Shown piece after piece: positions 1 to 7,950 of a DNA stretch of 64,000 bases (positions are counted from its first letter, which is position 1; each line of letters begins with the position of its first letter). Position numbers and translations under genes: made by a program. Source of the stretch: Pseudorhodoferax sp. Leaf267 (GTDB lineage Bacteria; Pseudomonadota; Gammaproteobacteria; Burkholderiales; Burkholderiaceae_C). The stretch is taken from contig NZ_LMMV01000021.1 of assembly GCF_001422405.1 (NCBI RefSeq), positions 858 through 64,857 on the forward strand. Reading direction: 5' to 3'. Below the pieces are notes generated by a model that ran no database searches, was not told the DNA's origin, and saw only the letters and a list, made by a program, of their open reading frames with translations.

Positions 1-171
1 ATTGGCCTTCTGGTGGGCCTTGGCGCCTTCTTCCATGGTCAGGAAGAACTCGTTGGCCAGGGATTTCATGACCAGGGCCACCTTGGGCGGGCTCTGGGCC
101 CAGGTGGGCGTGGCGGCCAGAAGGCCGGCCAGGGCCAGCGAAGTGGTGAGGGTGCGGCGCGTGGATCGCAT
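1..171 (-). CDS. ABC-type periplasmic sugar-binding protein, N-terminal part only
   Basis: The first 57 residues of a gene that runs off the left edge. They show an Arg-rich start, a hydrophobic stretch and a signal-peptidase site (TWAQS, residues 23-27). The mature start, KVALVMKSLANEFF, is typical of ribose/galactose-type substrate-binding proteins (Peripla_BP_4 family), which capture a sugar in the periplasm for an ABC importer. The ATG at 171 is preceded by a GGAG ribosome binding site and by a clear promoter-operator (next entry). The specific sugar cannot be told from this fragment. The family call is fairly safe; the rest of the operon lies outside the window. Confidence 0.8.
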   Translation of the reverse strand, partial: MRSTRRTLTTSLALAGLLAATPTWAQSPPKVALVMKSLANEFFLTMEEGAKAHQKAN

Positions 172-198
172 GCTGTCTCCAGGAATGAACCAGCCGGC

Positions 199-232
199 AA
201 TATAGGCAGACAAAACGTTTGCGCAAACGTTT
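199..232 (-). promoter_or_regulatory. Sigma70-like promoter overlapped by a perfect LacI-type operator
   Basis: Bases 213-232 read AAACGTTTGCGCAAACGTTT, a perfect 20-base palindrome with the central CG and half-sites typical of LacI/GalR-family repressors. Reading leftward, a -35 (TTGCGC, 226-221) and a -10 (TATATT, 204-199) are 16 bases apart. The operator covers the -35, so a bound repressor would block the sugar-binding protein gene. The repressor gene is not in the window. Confidence 0.75.
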
Positions 233-279
233 GCGGATTGGTGGTTTCCCGCGAACGCGTTACCAAACGTAGGCCGTGA

Positions 280-1239
280 TCAATGCACGGGCTCGCGTGG
301 AGCGGTTGGCACCGCATAGGCCAACGGCGCCAGCGCCTGCTGGATGCGCTGCATCTGCGGCGCACTGGCCAGTCTGGCCAGCAGCTGCATGAAGCGCGGC
401 TCCTGTGTGCCCGAGACGATGTACTGCCAGCGGTAGGCCTTGAGCAGCGTCGCCTGCACGGGCGCGGCACGTGCTGGATCGTCGGCCCAGCCCTGGCGTT
501 GCAGGAAGTAGCCGGCGTCGGCCGCAGCCTGCGCCTGCACGATGCCGTCCACGCCCTGTACCAGCGCGATCAGGTCGTCCACCGCCGCATCGCGTGCGGC
601 AGGCGACAGCCGGGCGTCCTCGCGCTGCCATTCGAGCTCGTCCACGATGGCGTGCTGCGACTCCTCCTTCCAGTGGTAGAGAAAGATGTCCTTGAACAAC
701 GGCGACAGGCCCTGGGCATCGGCGAGGCTGGCGCGGTAGTGCGCCTGCGAGAACAGCTCGATGTGGCAGGTCAGCGCCAGCACGGCCCAGCTGCTCTTGC
801 CCAGCACGAAGCCAGCGACCTCGTTGGGCGCGATGTCGAAGCGGTAGCCGGGCGGCATGGTCTGGCCCACCATGGCCTCGATGCGGCGGAACAGCGCCTG
901 GTGCTTGAGCTCCTCGTCGGTGAAGCGGACCAGCGCCTCCAGCGCCACCTGGTCACCCAGCCAGTGGTCGCGGCTGATCTCCAGCATCTTGGCGCCGATG
1001 AAGCGCTCCACCAGGCCGAACATGTTGGCGTAGGTGCGGCCCTGCACCTGGCCGAGGAAGCGGTGCGCCGCGCCGTCCAGGAACGGCAGCTCGTCGGCCA
1101 GCGACAGCGCGTCGGGCAGGAACAGGTCGGCCAGGTCGAAGTGGCGGCCGCGAACCACATCGGCGTCGATGTCCCAGCGGATGCGCTTGGATGCTTCGAT
1201 GGTCTTGGCATAGCGTGGCGATGGCGTGGTGGTCAACAT
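280..1239 (-). CDS. AurF-like diiron ferritin-fold protein
   Basis: A 319-residue protein. The ATG at 1239 is chosen over an upstream start because the protein-like sequence begins there (MLTTTPSPRYAK). Candidate iron ligands are E78, E110-x-x-H113, E161 and H189-x3-E193-x2-H196. This E / ExxH / E / HxxxExxH pattern, with its extra histidine, matches AurF-type N-oxygenases rather than plain ferritins. AurF enzymes oxidise arylamines to nitro compounds with O2; the substrate here is unknown and the function is inferred from ligand spacing only. It is divergent from the hydrolase-LuxR gene, and the 137-base gap may hold promoters for both. It could instead be an uncharacterised diiron oxygenase or hydroxylase. 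Confidence 0.6.
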   Translation of the reverse strand: MLTTTPSPRYAKTIEASKRIRWDIDADVVRGRHFDLADLFLPDALSLADELPFLDGAAHRFLGQVQGRTYANMFGLVERFIGAKMLEISRDHWLGDQVALEALVRFTDEELKHQALFRRIEAMVGQTMPPGYRFDIAPNEVAGFVLGKSSWAVLALTCHIELFSQAHYRASLADAQGLSPLFKDIFLYHWKEESQHAIVDELEWQREDARLSPAARDAAVDDLIALVQGVDGIVQAQAAADAGYFLQRQGWADDPARAAPVQATLLKAYRWQYIVSGTQEPRFMQLLARLASAPQMQRIQQALAPLAYAVPTAPREPVH

Positions 1240-1350
1240 GGCGTTTCTTCCCAATGGCCCGTCGGATCGACGTGGCCACCATGCTCGGGCGCGGGCCATG
1301 TGGCCGCATGGGGTGCGTGTCCCGCGCAGGCCGCGGCGCGCGCACCTGCA

Positions 1351-1370
1351 TGGGACCACCGTCCCATAAT
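1351..1370 (+). promoter_or_regulatory. Inverted repeat and -10-like hexamer before the hydrolase-LuxR gene
   Basis: TGGGAC-CACC-GTCCCA (1351-1366) is a perfect 6-base dyad with a 4-base spacer. It runs into CATAAT (1365-1370), a -10-like hexamer that ends six bases before the ATG at 1377. If that hexamer is used, the message would be leaderless or nearly so and the dyad could be an operator for the encoded LuxR domain. No convincing -35 is visible. Confidence 0.35.
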
Positions 1371-1376
1371 GGCCCC

Positions 1377-2432
1377 ATGCCCCCGCGCCAGAGCTTCCGC
1401 TTTTGCACCGCGCAGGACCAGACCCGCATCGCCATCGCCTCGATCGGCACGGGGCCGCCGCTGCTGCGCGCTGCCCACTGGCTCAGCCATGTGGAGCACG
1501 ACCTTGCCAGCCCGGTCTGGCGCCCCTGGCTGACCGAGCTGTCGCGCCAGCACCAGTACATCCGCTACGACCAGCGCGGTTGCGGCCTGTCGGACCGCGG
1601 CGTGGCCAACCTGTCGCTGGCCGCCTGGGTCGGAGACCTGGAGGCCGTGGCCGATGGCCTGGGGCTGCAGCGCTTTCCGCTGATCGGCATGTCGCAAGGC
1701 GGGGCCGTCGCCATCACCTATGCGCTGCGGCACCCGGAGCGCGTGTCGCAGCTGGTGCTGGTCGGCGCCTATGCGCGCGGCGCGCTGCGCCGCGGCGACA
1801 CACCCGGCGCGCAATTGGAGGCCGAGACCCTGGTGAACCTGATCCGGGTCGGCTGGGGCCGCGACAACCCTGCCTTCCGCCAGGTGTTCACCAACCAGTT
1901 CATCCCCGACGGCACGCCCGCCCAGCATGCCTGGTGGAACGAGCTGGAGCGCCTGACCGCCAGCCCCGAGGACGCCGCCCGCACCCTGGCCGCCTTCCAC
2001 GCCATCGACGTCACGCACGAGGCTGCGCAGCTGCGCGTTCCCACGCTGGTCCTGCATGCGCGTGGCGATGCGCGCGTGCCCTTCGAGGAAGGCCGGCTGC
2101 TGGCCGCGCTGATCCCGGGCGCGCAGTTCGTGTCGCTGGACAGCCGCAACCATGTGCTGCTGGAGACGGAGCCTGCCTGGCCCGTGTTCCTGCGCGAGCT
2201 GCGCGGCTTCCTGCAGCTGCCCGACGCGGCCAGCGGGCCGGACGGGCTGACGCCAGCCGAACAGGCAGTGCTGCAAATGCTGGCGCGCGGCCTGGACAAC
2301 GCGACCATCGCCGCACAACTTGGCAAGCGCGAGAAGACGGTGCGCAACCAAGTCTCCAGCATCTTCGACAAACTGGGCGTGCGCACGCGGGCCGAGGCCA
2401 TCGTGCGCGCCCGCGACGGGCGCACCCGCTAG
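1377..2432 (+). CDS. Alpha/beta hydrolase fused to a C-terminal LuxR-type DNA-binding domain
   Basis: A 351-residue protein in two parts. Residues 1 to about 280 form an alpha/beta hydrolase with the nucleophile elbow G-M-S106-Q-G, acid D231 (GDARVPF) and H259 (RNHVLLE), so the catalytic triad looks intact. Residues about 290-351 are a LuxR/GerE helix-turn-helix (LTPAEQAVLQMLARG, then ATIAAQLGKREKTVRNQ). This suggests a regulator that binds or hydrolyses its own signal, but that is inference. The start at 1377 was chosen because upstream in-frame sequence is not protein-like. It is divergent from the diiron gene. Its stop overlaps the stop of the convergent LysR gene within one CTAG. Confidence 0.8.
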   Translation: MPPRQSFRFCTAQDQTRIAIASIGTGPPLLRAAHWLSHVEHDLASPVWRPWLTELSRQHQYIRYDQRGCGLSDRGVANLSLAAWVGDLEAVADGLGLQRFPLIGMSQGGAVAITYALRHPERVSQLVLVGAYARGALRRGDTPGAQLEAETLVNLIRVGWGRDNPAFRQVFTNQFIPDGTPAQHAWWNELERLTASPEDAARTLAAFHAIDVTHEAAQLRVPTLVLHARGDARVPFEEGRLLAALIPGAQFVSLDSRNHVLLETEPAWPVFLRELRGFLQLPDAASGPDGLTPAEQAVLQMLARGLDNATIAAQLGKREKTVRNQVSSIFDKLGVRTRAEAIVRARDGRTR

Positions 2433-3328
2433 CGGCTGGCGCCGAACAGCTCGGCCAGCGTCCGCCGCAGCCAGGCGTTGCCGTCGTCCGCATGGAAGCG
2501 CGCATGCCAGTGTTGCTTGACCGCGTAGTCCGGCAGCGCGAACGGCGGCTCGATCAGTTGCACAGGCTCCTGAGTGGCCAGCACTTCGCCCAGGATGCGC
2601 GGCACCACCGCCAGCAGCTCGGTCTGCGCCACGATGCGCGCCACGCCCAGGAAGCTGGACAGCTGCAGCACCACGCGGCGCTCGATGCCTTGGCGCAGCA
2701 GCGTCTTGTCGACGATGGCATGGCCCGTGCCGGACGAGCTGACCACCGCATGCGCCTCGGCCGCGAAGGCCTTCTTGCTGAGCTTGCCGGCGATGCGCGG
2801 ATGGTCGCGCGCCGCCAGGCACACGAAGTTCTGGCGGAACAGCGTCTGGCCGTAGAACCCGGCCTCGAGCTGCGGCATGAAGCCCACGGCCAGGTCGACC
2901 TCGCCGTCCTCCAGCCGGCGCGCGCTGCCGGCCGAGACGATCTCGGTCTCGATGCCCACCTGCGGCGCGGCCTGGCCCAAGTGCTCCAGCAGGCGCGGCA
3001 GCAGCACCACTTCGCTGATGTCGGTCAGGCAGATGCGAAAGCGCCGCTGCGTGCGCGGCGGGTCGAACGCCTCGCGGCTCGTGCGCGCCTGCTCCAGCTG
3101 GGCCAACGCCTCGCGCAACGCGGGCTGGATCTTCTGCGCATGCGGCGTGGGCTGCATGCCCAGGGCCGTGCGCTCGAAGAGCCGGTCGCCGAAGTGCGCG
3201 CGCAGCTTGTTCAGCGCCGTGCTGGCCGCGGCCTGCGCGATGCCCTGGCGTTCCGCGGCCTTGGACACGCTGGCGGTCTGCCAGATGCCATCGAACACCT
3301 TGAGCCATTCGAGGTCCAGTTTGGCCAT
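2429..3328 (-). CDS. LysR-family transcriptional regulator of the gentisate cluster
   Basis: A 299-residue protein. The N-terminal winged helix-turn-helix (about residues 5-65) has WLKVFDGIWQTASVSKAAER and ALNKLRAHFGDRLFER, typical of the LysR family; the rest is a substrate-binding-type effector domain (RFRICLTDISEV...). It is divergent from the gentisate dioxygenase gene with 180 bases between, the classic layout for a LysR activator of an aromatic degradation operon. The effector is probably 3-hydroxybenzoate or gentisate (inference). The start at 3328 gives MAKLDLEWLKVF, the expected N-terminus. Confidence 0.85.
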   Translation of the reverse strand: MAKLDLEWLKVFDGIWQTASVSKAAERQGIAQAAASTALNKLRAHFGDRLFERTALGMQPTPHAQKIQPALREALAQLEQARTSREAFDPPRTQRRFRICLTDISEVVLLPRLLEHLGQAAPQVGIETEIVSAGSARRLEDGEVDLAVGFMPQLEAGFYGQTLFRQNFVCLAARDHPRIAGKLSKKAFAAEAHAVVSSSGTGHAIVDKTLLRQGIERRVVLQLSSFLGVARIVAQTELLAVVPRILGEVLATQEPVQLIEPPFALPDYAVKQHWHARFHADDGNAWLRRTLAELFGASR

Positions 3329-3442
3329 CGCTTTTTTTCCATGTTGTCCCAACGGGGGCTGTGGTGCACAGGCACCGCCCCCCCCCCGGGGAATGTGTCC
3401 GAGCCTGTATCGAAAAACGCAATGCCGAGTATCCGCCCGCAT

Positions 3443-3465
3443 GCTTGCCGCAATAGAGGGCAAGC
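3443..3465. promoter_or_regulatory. Interrupted dyad, candidate LysR-type binding site
   Basis: GCTTGCC (3443-3449) and GGCAAGC (3459-3465) form a perfect 7-base inverted repeat around a 9-base spacer. It lies 44 bases before the gentisate dioxygenase ATG in the lysR-gtdA intergenic region. Interrupted dyads of this size are usual activator sites for LysR proteins. A run of ten C (3378-3387) followed by four G sits upstream in the same region. Confidence 0.45.
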
Positions 3466-3508
3466 CCAACAATCCAGCCGCCGGCACACGACGCCCGAGG
3501 AGACAAGC

Positions 3509-4546
3509 ATGACCGCGACAGCCGCCCGCCAGGCCTATTACGACCGCATCCGCCCCCTGCACCTGAGCCCGCTGTGGGAGTCGCTGCACGCCCTGGTGCC
3601 GCGCGAGCCGCAAAGCCCCTGCGTGCCGGCCCTGTGGCGCTACGAGGCGATCAAGCCGCTGCTCATGGAATCGGCCACGCTGATCACGGCCGAGGAGGCC
3701 GTGCGCCGCGTGCTGGTGCTGGAGAACCCGGCGCTCCCGGGCCGCGCGTCGATCACGCAGTCGTTGTATGCCGGCCTGCAGCTCATCATGCCGGGCGAGG
3801 TGGCGCCGGCGCACCGCCACGTGCAGTCTGCGCTGCGCTTCATCGTCGACGGGCAGGGCGCCTACACGACCGTGAACGGCGAGCGCACCACCATGTATCC
3901 GGGCGACTTCATCATCACACCGTCCTGGGCCTGGCACGACCACGGCAACGAGGGCGTGGGCGGTCACAGCGAGCCCGTGGTCTGGCTGGACGGGCTGGAC
4001 ATCCCGATGCTGCGCTTCTTCGACGCCGGCTTTGCCGAGAACGCCGACGAGAAGCTGCAGCAGGTGGCGCAGCCCGAGGGCCACAGCTTCGCGCGCTTCG
4101 GGCACAACATGGTGCCGGTCAAGCACAGCCACGGCGCGCCGACTTCGCCCATTTTCAGCTACCCCTATGCGCGCAGCCGCGAGGCGCTGGCCGCGCTGGC
4201 CCGGGGCGAGGCGCCCGACGCCTGGCACGGCCACAAGCTGGTCTACATCAATCCGCTGACCGGCGGCGCGCCGATGCCGACGATCCAGCCGTTCCTGCAG
4301 CTGCTGCCGGCAGGCTTCGCAGGCCAGGCGCACCAGCAGACCGACGGTGCCATCTACAGCGTGGTCGAAGGGCGCGGCACGGCCACGATTGCCGGCGAGC
4401 GCTTCGCGTTCGGCCCGCGCGACACCTTCGTCGTGCCGTCCTGGGCCCCGCTGCAGCTGGCGGCCTCCAGCGAGGCCGTGCTGTTCAGCTTCTCCGATCG
4501 CCCGGTGCAGCGCGCCATGGGCGTGCTGCGCGAGCGTTTCGCCTAG
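3509..4546 (+). CDS. gtdA: Gentisate 1,2-dioxygenase
   Basis: A 345-residue bicupin ring-cleavage enzyme that opens gentisate with O2 to maleylpyruvate using Fe(II) in the cytoplasm. The first cupin carries H102-R-H104-VQSALRF, the diagnostic gentisate dioxygenase iron-site segment, followed by PGDFIITPSWAWHDHGNEG. The second cupin (about residues 255-340) carries AGQAHQQTDGAIYSVVEG and lacks the HxH ligands, as is usual in the family. Length matches the roughly 350-residue norm. The ATG at 3509 follows a GAGGAGA ribosome binding site. It is the first gene of the aromatic operon, 47 bases before the hydrolase. Confidence 0.93.
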   Translation: MTATAARQAYYDRIRPLHLSPLWESLHALVPREPQSPCVPALWRYEAIKPLLMESATLITAEEAVRRVLVLENPALPGRASITQSLYAGLQLIMPGEVAPAHRHVQSALRFIVDGQGAYTTVNGERTTMYPGDFIITPSWAWHDHGNEGVGGHSEPVVWLDGLDIPMLRFFDAGFAENADEKLQQVAQPEGHSFARFGHNMVPVKHSHGAPTSPIFSYPYARSREALAALARGEAPDAWHGHKLVYINPLTGGAPMPTIQPFLQLLPAGFAGQAHQQTDGAIYSVVEGRGTATIAGERFAFGPRDTFVVPSWAPLQLAASSEAVLFSFSDRPVQRAMGVLRERFA

Positions 4547-4593
4547 ATCCCATCCCTGTTCACTGCATGCCGCCCGGCGCGGCAGGAGGCCCC

Positions 4594-5298
4594 ATGCCCT
4601 ACGTGTTCCCACCCCCCGCCACGGTCGGCCTGCCGATCACCGGCAGAGACCAGCAATTTCCAGTGCGCCGCGTCTACTGTGTCGGGCGCAACTATGCGGC
4701 CCATGCGCGCGAGATGGGCTTCGACCCCGACCGCGAGCCGCCGTTCTTCTTCTGCAAGCCGAACGACGACGCGTCCATCGTGCCCGTGCCGGCCGGCAGC
4801 ACGGGCCGCATCCCGTACCCGCCACAGACCGCCAACTTCCACTACGAGGCGGAGCTGGTCGTGGCCATCGGCAAAGGCGGGCACGGCATCCCGGTGGCGC
4901 AGGCCGCCGCGCACATCCAGGGCTACGCCGTGGGGCTGGACATGACGCGGCGCGACCTGCAGATGAAGATGCGCGAGGCCGGCCGGCCCTGGGAAATCGG
5001 CAAGGCCTTCGACTTCTCGGCACCCATCGGCCCGCTGACCACGCTGGTGGACATCGGTGAGCTGACCGCAGGTGCGATCACGTTGGAGGTCGATGGGGTG
5101 CAGCGTCAGCGCAGCGACATCGGCCACCTGATCTGGTCCGTCAACGAGGTGATCGCCAACCTGTCGACCCTGTTCACGCTGCAGCCGGGCGACCTCGTCT
5201 TCACGGGCACGCCCGAGGGCGTGGGCGCCGTCGAGCGCGGCCAAACCATGACGGTGCGCATCGACGGCTTCGCGCCGTTGGTCGTGCGCGTGGACTGA
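4594..5298 (+). CDS. nagK: Fumarylpyruvate hydrolase (FAA hydrolase family)
   Basis: A 234-residue fumarylacetoacetate-hydrolase-fold protein. VYCVGRNYAAHAREMG begins the fold. FHYEAELVV carries the acidic metal ligands, and GYAVGLDMTRRDLQ and FTGTPEGVGAVERG are family hallmarks. In a gentisate operon this enzyme splits fumarylpyruvate to fumarate and pyruvate. The ATG at 4594 is preferred over an in-frame ATG at 4567 because GGAGG lies just before 4594. It overlaps nothing and is followed after three bases by the hydroxylase gene. A maleylpyruvate-specific hydrolase activity is possible given the missing isomerase. Confidence 0.88.
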   Translation: MPYVFPPPATVGLPITGRDQQFPVRRVYCVGRNYAAHAREMGFDPDREPPFFFCKPNDDASIVPVPAGSTGRIPYPPQTANFHYEAELVVAIGKGGHGIPVAQAAAHIQGYAVGLDMTRRDLQMKMREAGRPWEIGKAFDFSAPIGPLTTLVDIGELTAGAITLEVDGVQRQRSDIGHLIWSVNEVIANLSTLFTLQPGDLVFTGTPEGVGAVERGQTMTVRIDGFAPLVVRVD

Positions 5299-5301
5299 GC
5301 G

Positions 5302-6498
5302 ATGGCGACGACTGCATCGCTTCCCGTGCTGGTGGCCGGCGGCGGCATCGGCGGCATCGCGACGGCGCTGGCGCTGGTGCGCCGCGGCTTCGATGTGCAG
5401 GTGCTGGAGCAGGCCTCGCAGCTCGGCGAGATCGGCGCCGGCATCCAGCTCGGGCCGAACGCGTTCGCGGCCTTGGACGCGCTGGGCATCGGCGAGATCG
5501 CCCGCGCCCGCGCCGTCTACACCGACGAGATGGTCATGCACGACGCGCTGGACGAGACGCTGGTCGGCCGCATCCCGACCGGCGAGGCCTTCCAGCAGCG
5601 CTTCGGCAACCCCTATGCCGTGATCCACCGCGCCGATGTGCACGGCGCGCTGCTGCAGGGCGCGCAGGCCACGGGCCGTGTGCAGGTCGCCACCGGCACG
5701 CAGGTGCAGCGCGTGGAGCAGGTCGGCGACACGGTGACGGTCGTCGATGCTGCAGGCAAGCGCCACGAGGGCATCGCGCTCATCGCGGCCGACGGCGTGA
5801 AGTCGGCCGTGCGCCGCCAGTACGTGGGCGACGCGGCGCGCGTCTCGGGCCATGTGGTCTACCGCGCCGTGGTTGACCGCGAAGACTTCCCGGCCGACCT
5901 GCGCTGGAACGCGGCCAGCATCTGGGTCGGCCCGAACTGCCACCTCGTGCACTACCCGCTGCGCGGCGGCGAGCAGTACAACGTGGTCGTCACCTTCCAC
6001 AGCCGCGAGCCCGAGGAGTGGAGCGTGCGCGAGGGCAGCCGCGCCGAGGTGCTGAGCTACTTCGACGGCATTTGCGCGCGTGCCCGCCAGCTCATCGAGC
6101 TGCCCAAGGACTGGAAGCGCTGGGCCACGGCCGACCGCGAGCCGATCGCCCACTGGGTGCACGGCCACGCCGCGCTGCTGGGCGACGCGGCGCACCCCAC
6201 GCTGCAGTACCTGGCGCAGGGCGCCTGCATGGCGATGGAGGACGCCGTGACGCTGGGCGAGGCGCTGCGCGTGCACGACAACCGTTTCGATCCCGCCTTC
6301 GCGCTGTACCAAAAGTCACGCGTGGCACGCACGGCACGCGTGGTACTGTCCGCGCGCGAAATGGGCCGCATCTTCCACGCCAAGGGCGTCGAGCGCCTGG
6401 TGCGCAACGACCTGTGGACAGGGCGCACGCCCGAACGCTTCTACGACGCCATGCAATGGCTGTACGGATGGACGGCCGGCAATTGCCTGGCCCGCTGA
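5302..6498 (+). CDS. mhbM: 3-Hydroxybenzoate 6-hydroxylase (FAD monooxygenase)
   Basis: A 398-residue group A flavoprotein monooxygenase that turns 3-hydroxybenzoate into gentisate with NADH and O2 (also called nagX or xlnD in other bacteria). It has an N-terminal FAD-binding GGGIGG, the DG motif in AADGVKSAVR and the second FAD motif GDAAHPTLQYLAQGACMAMED. Length is that of characterised 3HB 6-hydroxylases. It lies between the fumarylpyruvate hydrolase and the Bug receptor, and it feeds gentisate to the dioxygenase at the head of the operon. A salicylate 5-hydroxylase-like alternative is less likely because that is a multicomponent enzyme. Confidence 0.87.
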   Translation: MATTASLPVLVAGGGIGGIATALALVRRGFDVQVLEQASQLGEIGAGIQLGPNAFAALDALGIGEIARARAVYTDEMVMHDALDETLVGRIPTGEAFQQRFGNPYAVIHRADVHGALLQGAQATGRVQVATGTQVQRVEQVGDTVTVVDAAGKRHEGIALIAADGVKSAVRRQYVGDAARVSGHVVYRAVVDREDFPADLRWNAASIWVGPNCHLVHYPLRGGEQYNVVVTFHSREPEEWSVREGSRAEVLSYFDGICARARQLIELPKDWKRWATADREPIAHWVHGHAALLGDAAHPTLQYLAQGACMAMEDAVTLGEALRVHDNRFDPAFALYQKSRVARTARVVLSAREMGRIFHAKGVERLVRNDLWTGRTPERFYDAMQWLYGWTAGNCLAR

Positions 6499-6520
6499 AG
6501 ACTCAATGAGGAGACATGCC

Positions 6521-7495
6521 GTGAACGCACACCGACATCTGATTGCCTGGGCCGCGCTGCTGGCCACGGGCACCGCTCTGGCACAGGCCGGCGACTACCC
6601 AAACCGGCCCGTCAACATCGTGACGCCGTTCGCGGCAGGCAGCGGGCCCGACGCCGTGCTGCGCATGGTCGGCGACAAGCTGGGCCGGCTGTGGAACCAG
6701 CGCGTGACCATCGACAACAAGCCCGGCGGCGGCGGCTTCATCGCCATCGACCAGGCGCGCCGCGCGGCGCCCGACGGCTACACGCTGCTGCAGCTGGACA
6801 GCGAGCACGTGGCCGCGCTGCCGCACCTGTACAAATCCAGGAACTTCGTCACGCTGCAGCATTTCGACCCGGTGGCGCCGCTGTTCCGCACGCCGTTCTT
6901 CGTGGCGGTCGGCAGCGAGTCGAAGTGGAAGAACATGGCCGACCTGATCGCGGACGCCAAGGCCCAGCCCGACAAGATCGTCTACGGCTCCTGGGGCGTG
7001 GGCAGCCCCGGCCACCTGGGCGGCCAGCAGCTCGACGCGCTGGCCGGCGTGCGCATGCAGCACGCGCCGTACCGCGAGGTCTCGCAGCTCTTCACCAACG
7101 TGGCGACGGGCGAGGTGCCATGGAGCTTTGCCAGCATCCCGTCCAGCCAGGGCATCTACAAGACCGGCAAGCTGCGCTACATCGCCGTGGCCGCCGCCAA
7201 GCGCGTGCCGCAGATGCCCGACGTGCCGACCATGGGGGAAGCTGGCGGGCCGGCCGGGCTGGAGGTGAATTCCTTCGTCTCGCTGCTGACGCCCAAGGGC
7301 GTGCCGGCCGCGCTGCAACTCAAGATCAACGCTGACGTGGCCAAGGTGATCGCCGACCCGGAGATCCGCGCGCGCTTCGATACCTTCGCGTTCGAGCCGT
7401 TGGCCTGGTCGCCCGAGGAGATCGCGCGGCAGGCGGAGATCAAGAGCAAGGTCTATGGCGACCTGGTGCGGCGCGGGAACATCAGTCTGGAGTAG
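6521..7495 (+). CDS. Bug-family periplasmic solute receptor (TTT type)
   Basis: A 324-residue exported receptor of the tripartite tricarboxylate transporter family. A signal peptide (WAALLATGTALAQA) is followed by YPNRPVNIVTPFAAGSGPD and IDNKPGGGGF, the Bug ligand-loop signatures. A GTG at 6521 is chosen because GAGGAGA (6509-6514) is spaced seven bases before it; an in-frame ATG at 6506 would overlap that ribosome binding site. It closes the 3-hydroxybenzoate operon, so it probably binds an aromatic or dicarboxylic acid. No TctA/TctB membrane genes are nearby, as is common for Bug genes in this bacterial group. Confidence 0.85.
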   Translation: MNAHRHLIAWAALLATGTALAQAGDYPNRPVNIVTPFAAGSGPDAVLRMVGDKLGRLWNQRVTIDNKPGGGGFIAIDQARRAAPDGYTLLQLDSEHVAALPHLYKSRNFVTLQHFDPVAPLFRTPFFVAVGSESKWKNMADLIADAKAQPDKIVYGSWGVGSPGHLGGQQLDALAGVRMQHAPYREVSQLFTNVATGEVPWSFASIPSSQGIYKTGKLRYIAVAAAKRVPQMPDVPTMGEAGGPAGLEVNSFVSLLTPKGVPAALQLKINADVAKVIADPEIRARFDTFAFEPLAWSPEEIARQAEIKSKVYGDLVRRGNISLE

Positions 7496-7577
7496 GGCGC
7501 AGGCGTCATCCAGGCGGAGGATGCGGGCCGCCCACGGCTGTCCAAGAATCGCGCTTCTTCCAACGCAGGAGAACCGC

Positions 7578-7949
7578 ATGCGGAACTGGATCGCAACGCT
7601 GCTGCTGTGTGCGGCGCAAGCCGCCCTGGCGCAGCCCAACCCGTTCGAGGGTCAGTGGACTGCCCGCTTCAAGACCTTTGGCCAGGACCGGGAAGCCAAG
7701 TTGGATGTTCAGCCACCGGGTGGAACCTGGCAGGTGCTCTACCTGCCGGCGGGCGCAGACATCTGCTTCAAGCTGAAGGCGCCCATCGAAGTGCTGCGTT
7801 CTACGTCCGACGAGATGGAGTTCGTCGTGCAGCGGTCCAAGACCCTTGCGGGCTGCGCGGACATCAAGCCCATCGTGCTCAGACGGATCGACGACAAGAC
7901 GCTGGAGGGGGCGTTCGCCGACGGAATCCCGTTGCGGCTGACGCGCTGA
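7578..7949 (+). CDS. Small exported protein of unknown function
   Basis: A 123-residue protein that I do not recognise. It begins MRNWIATLLLCAAQAALAQ, a clean signal peptide with cleavage after ALA, followed by NPFEGQWTARFKTFGQ. The pattern of a short domain beginning 'xFxGxWxxxF' and containing two cysteines (in ADICFK and AGCADI) suggests a small periplasmic beta-rich, lipocalin-like domain. The two cysteines could form a disulfide. AGGAG lies before the ATG. It is convergent with pdxH with one base between their stop codons. Confidence 0.65.
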   Translation: MRNWIATLLLCAAQAALAQPNPFEGQWTARFKTFGQDREAKLDVQPPGGTWQVLYLPAGADICFKLKAPIEVLRSTSDEMEFVVQRSKTLAGCADIKPIVLRRIDDKTLEGAFADGIPLRLTR

Positions 7950-7950
7950 T

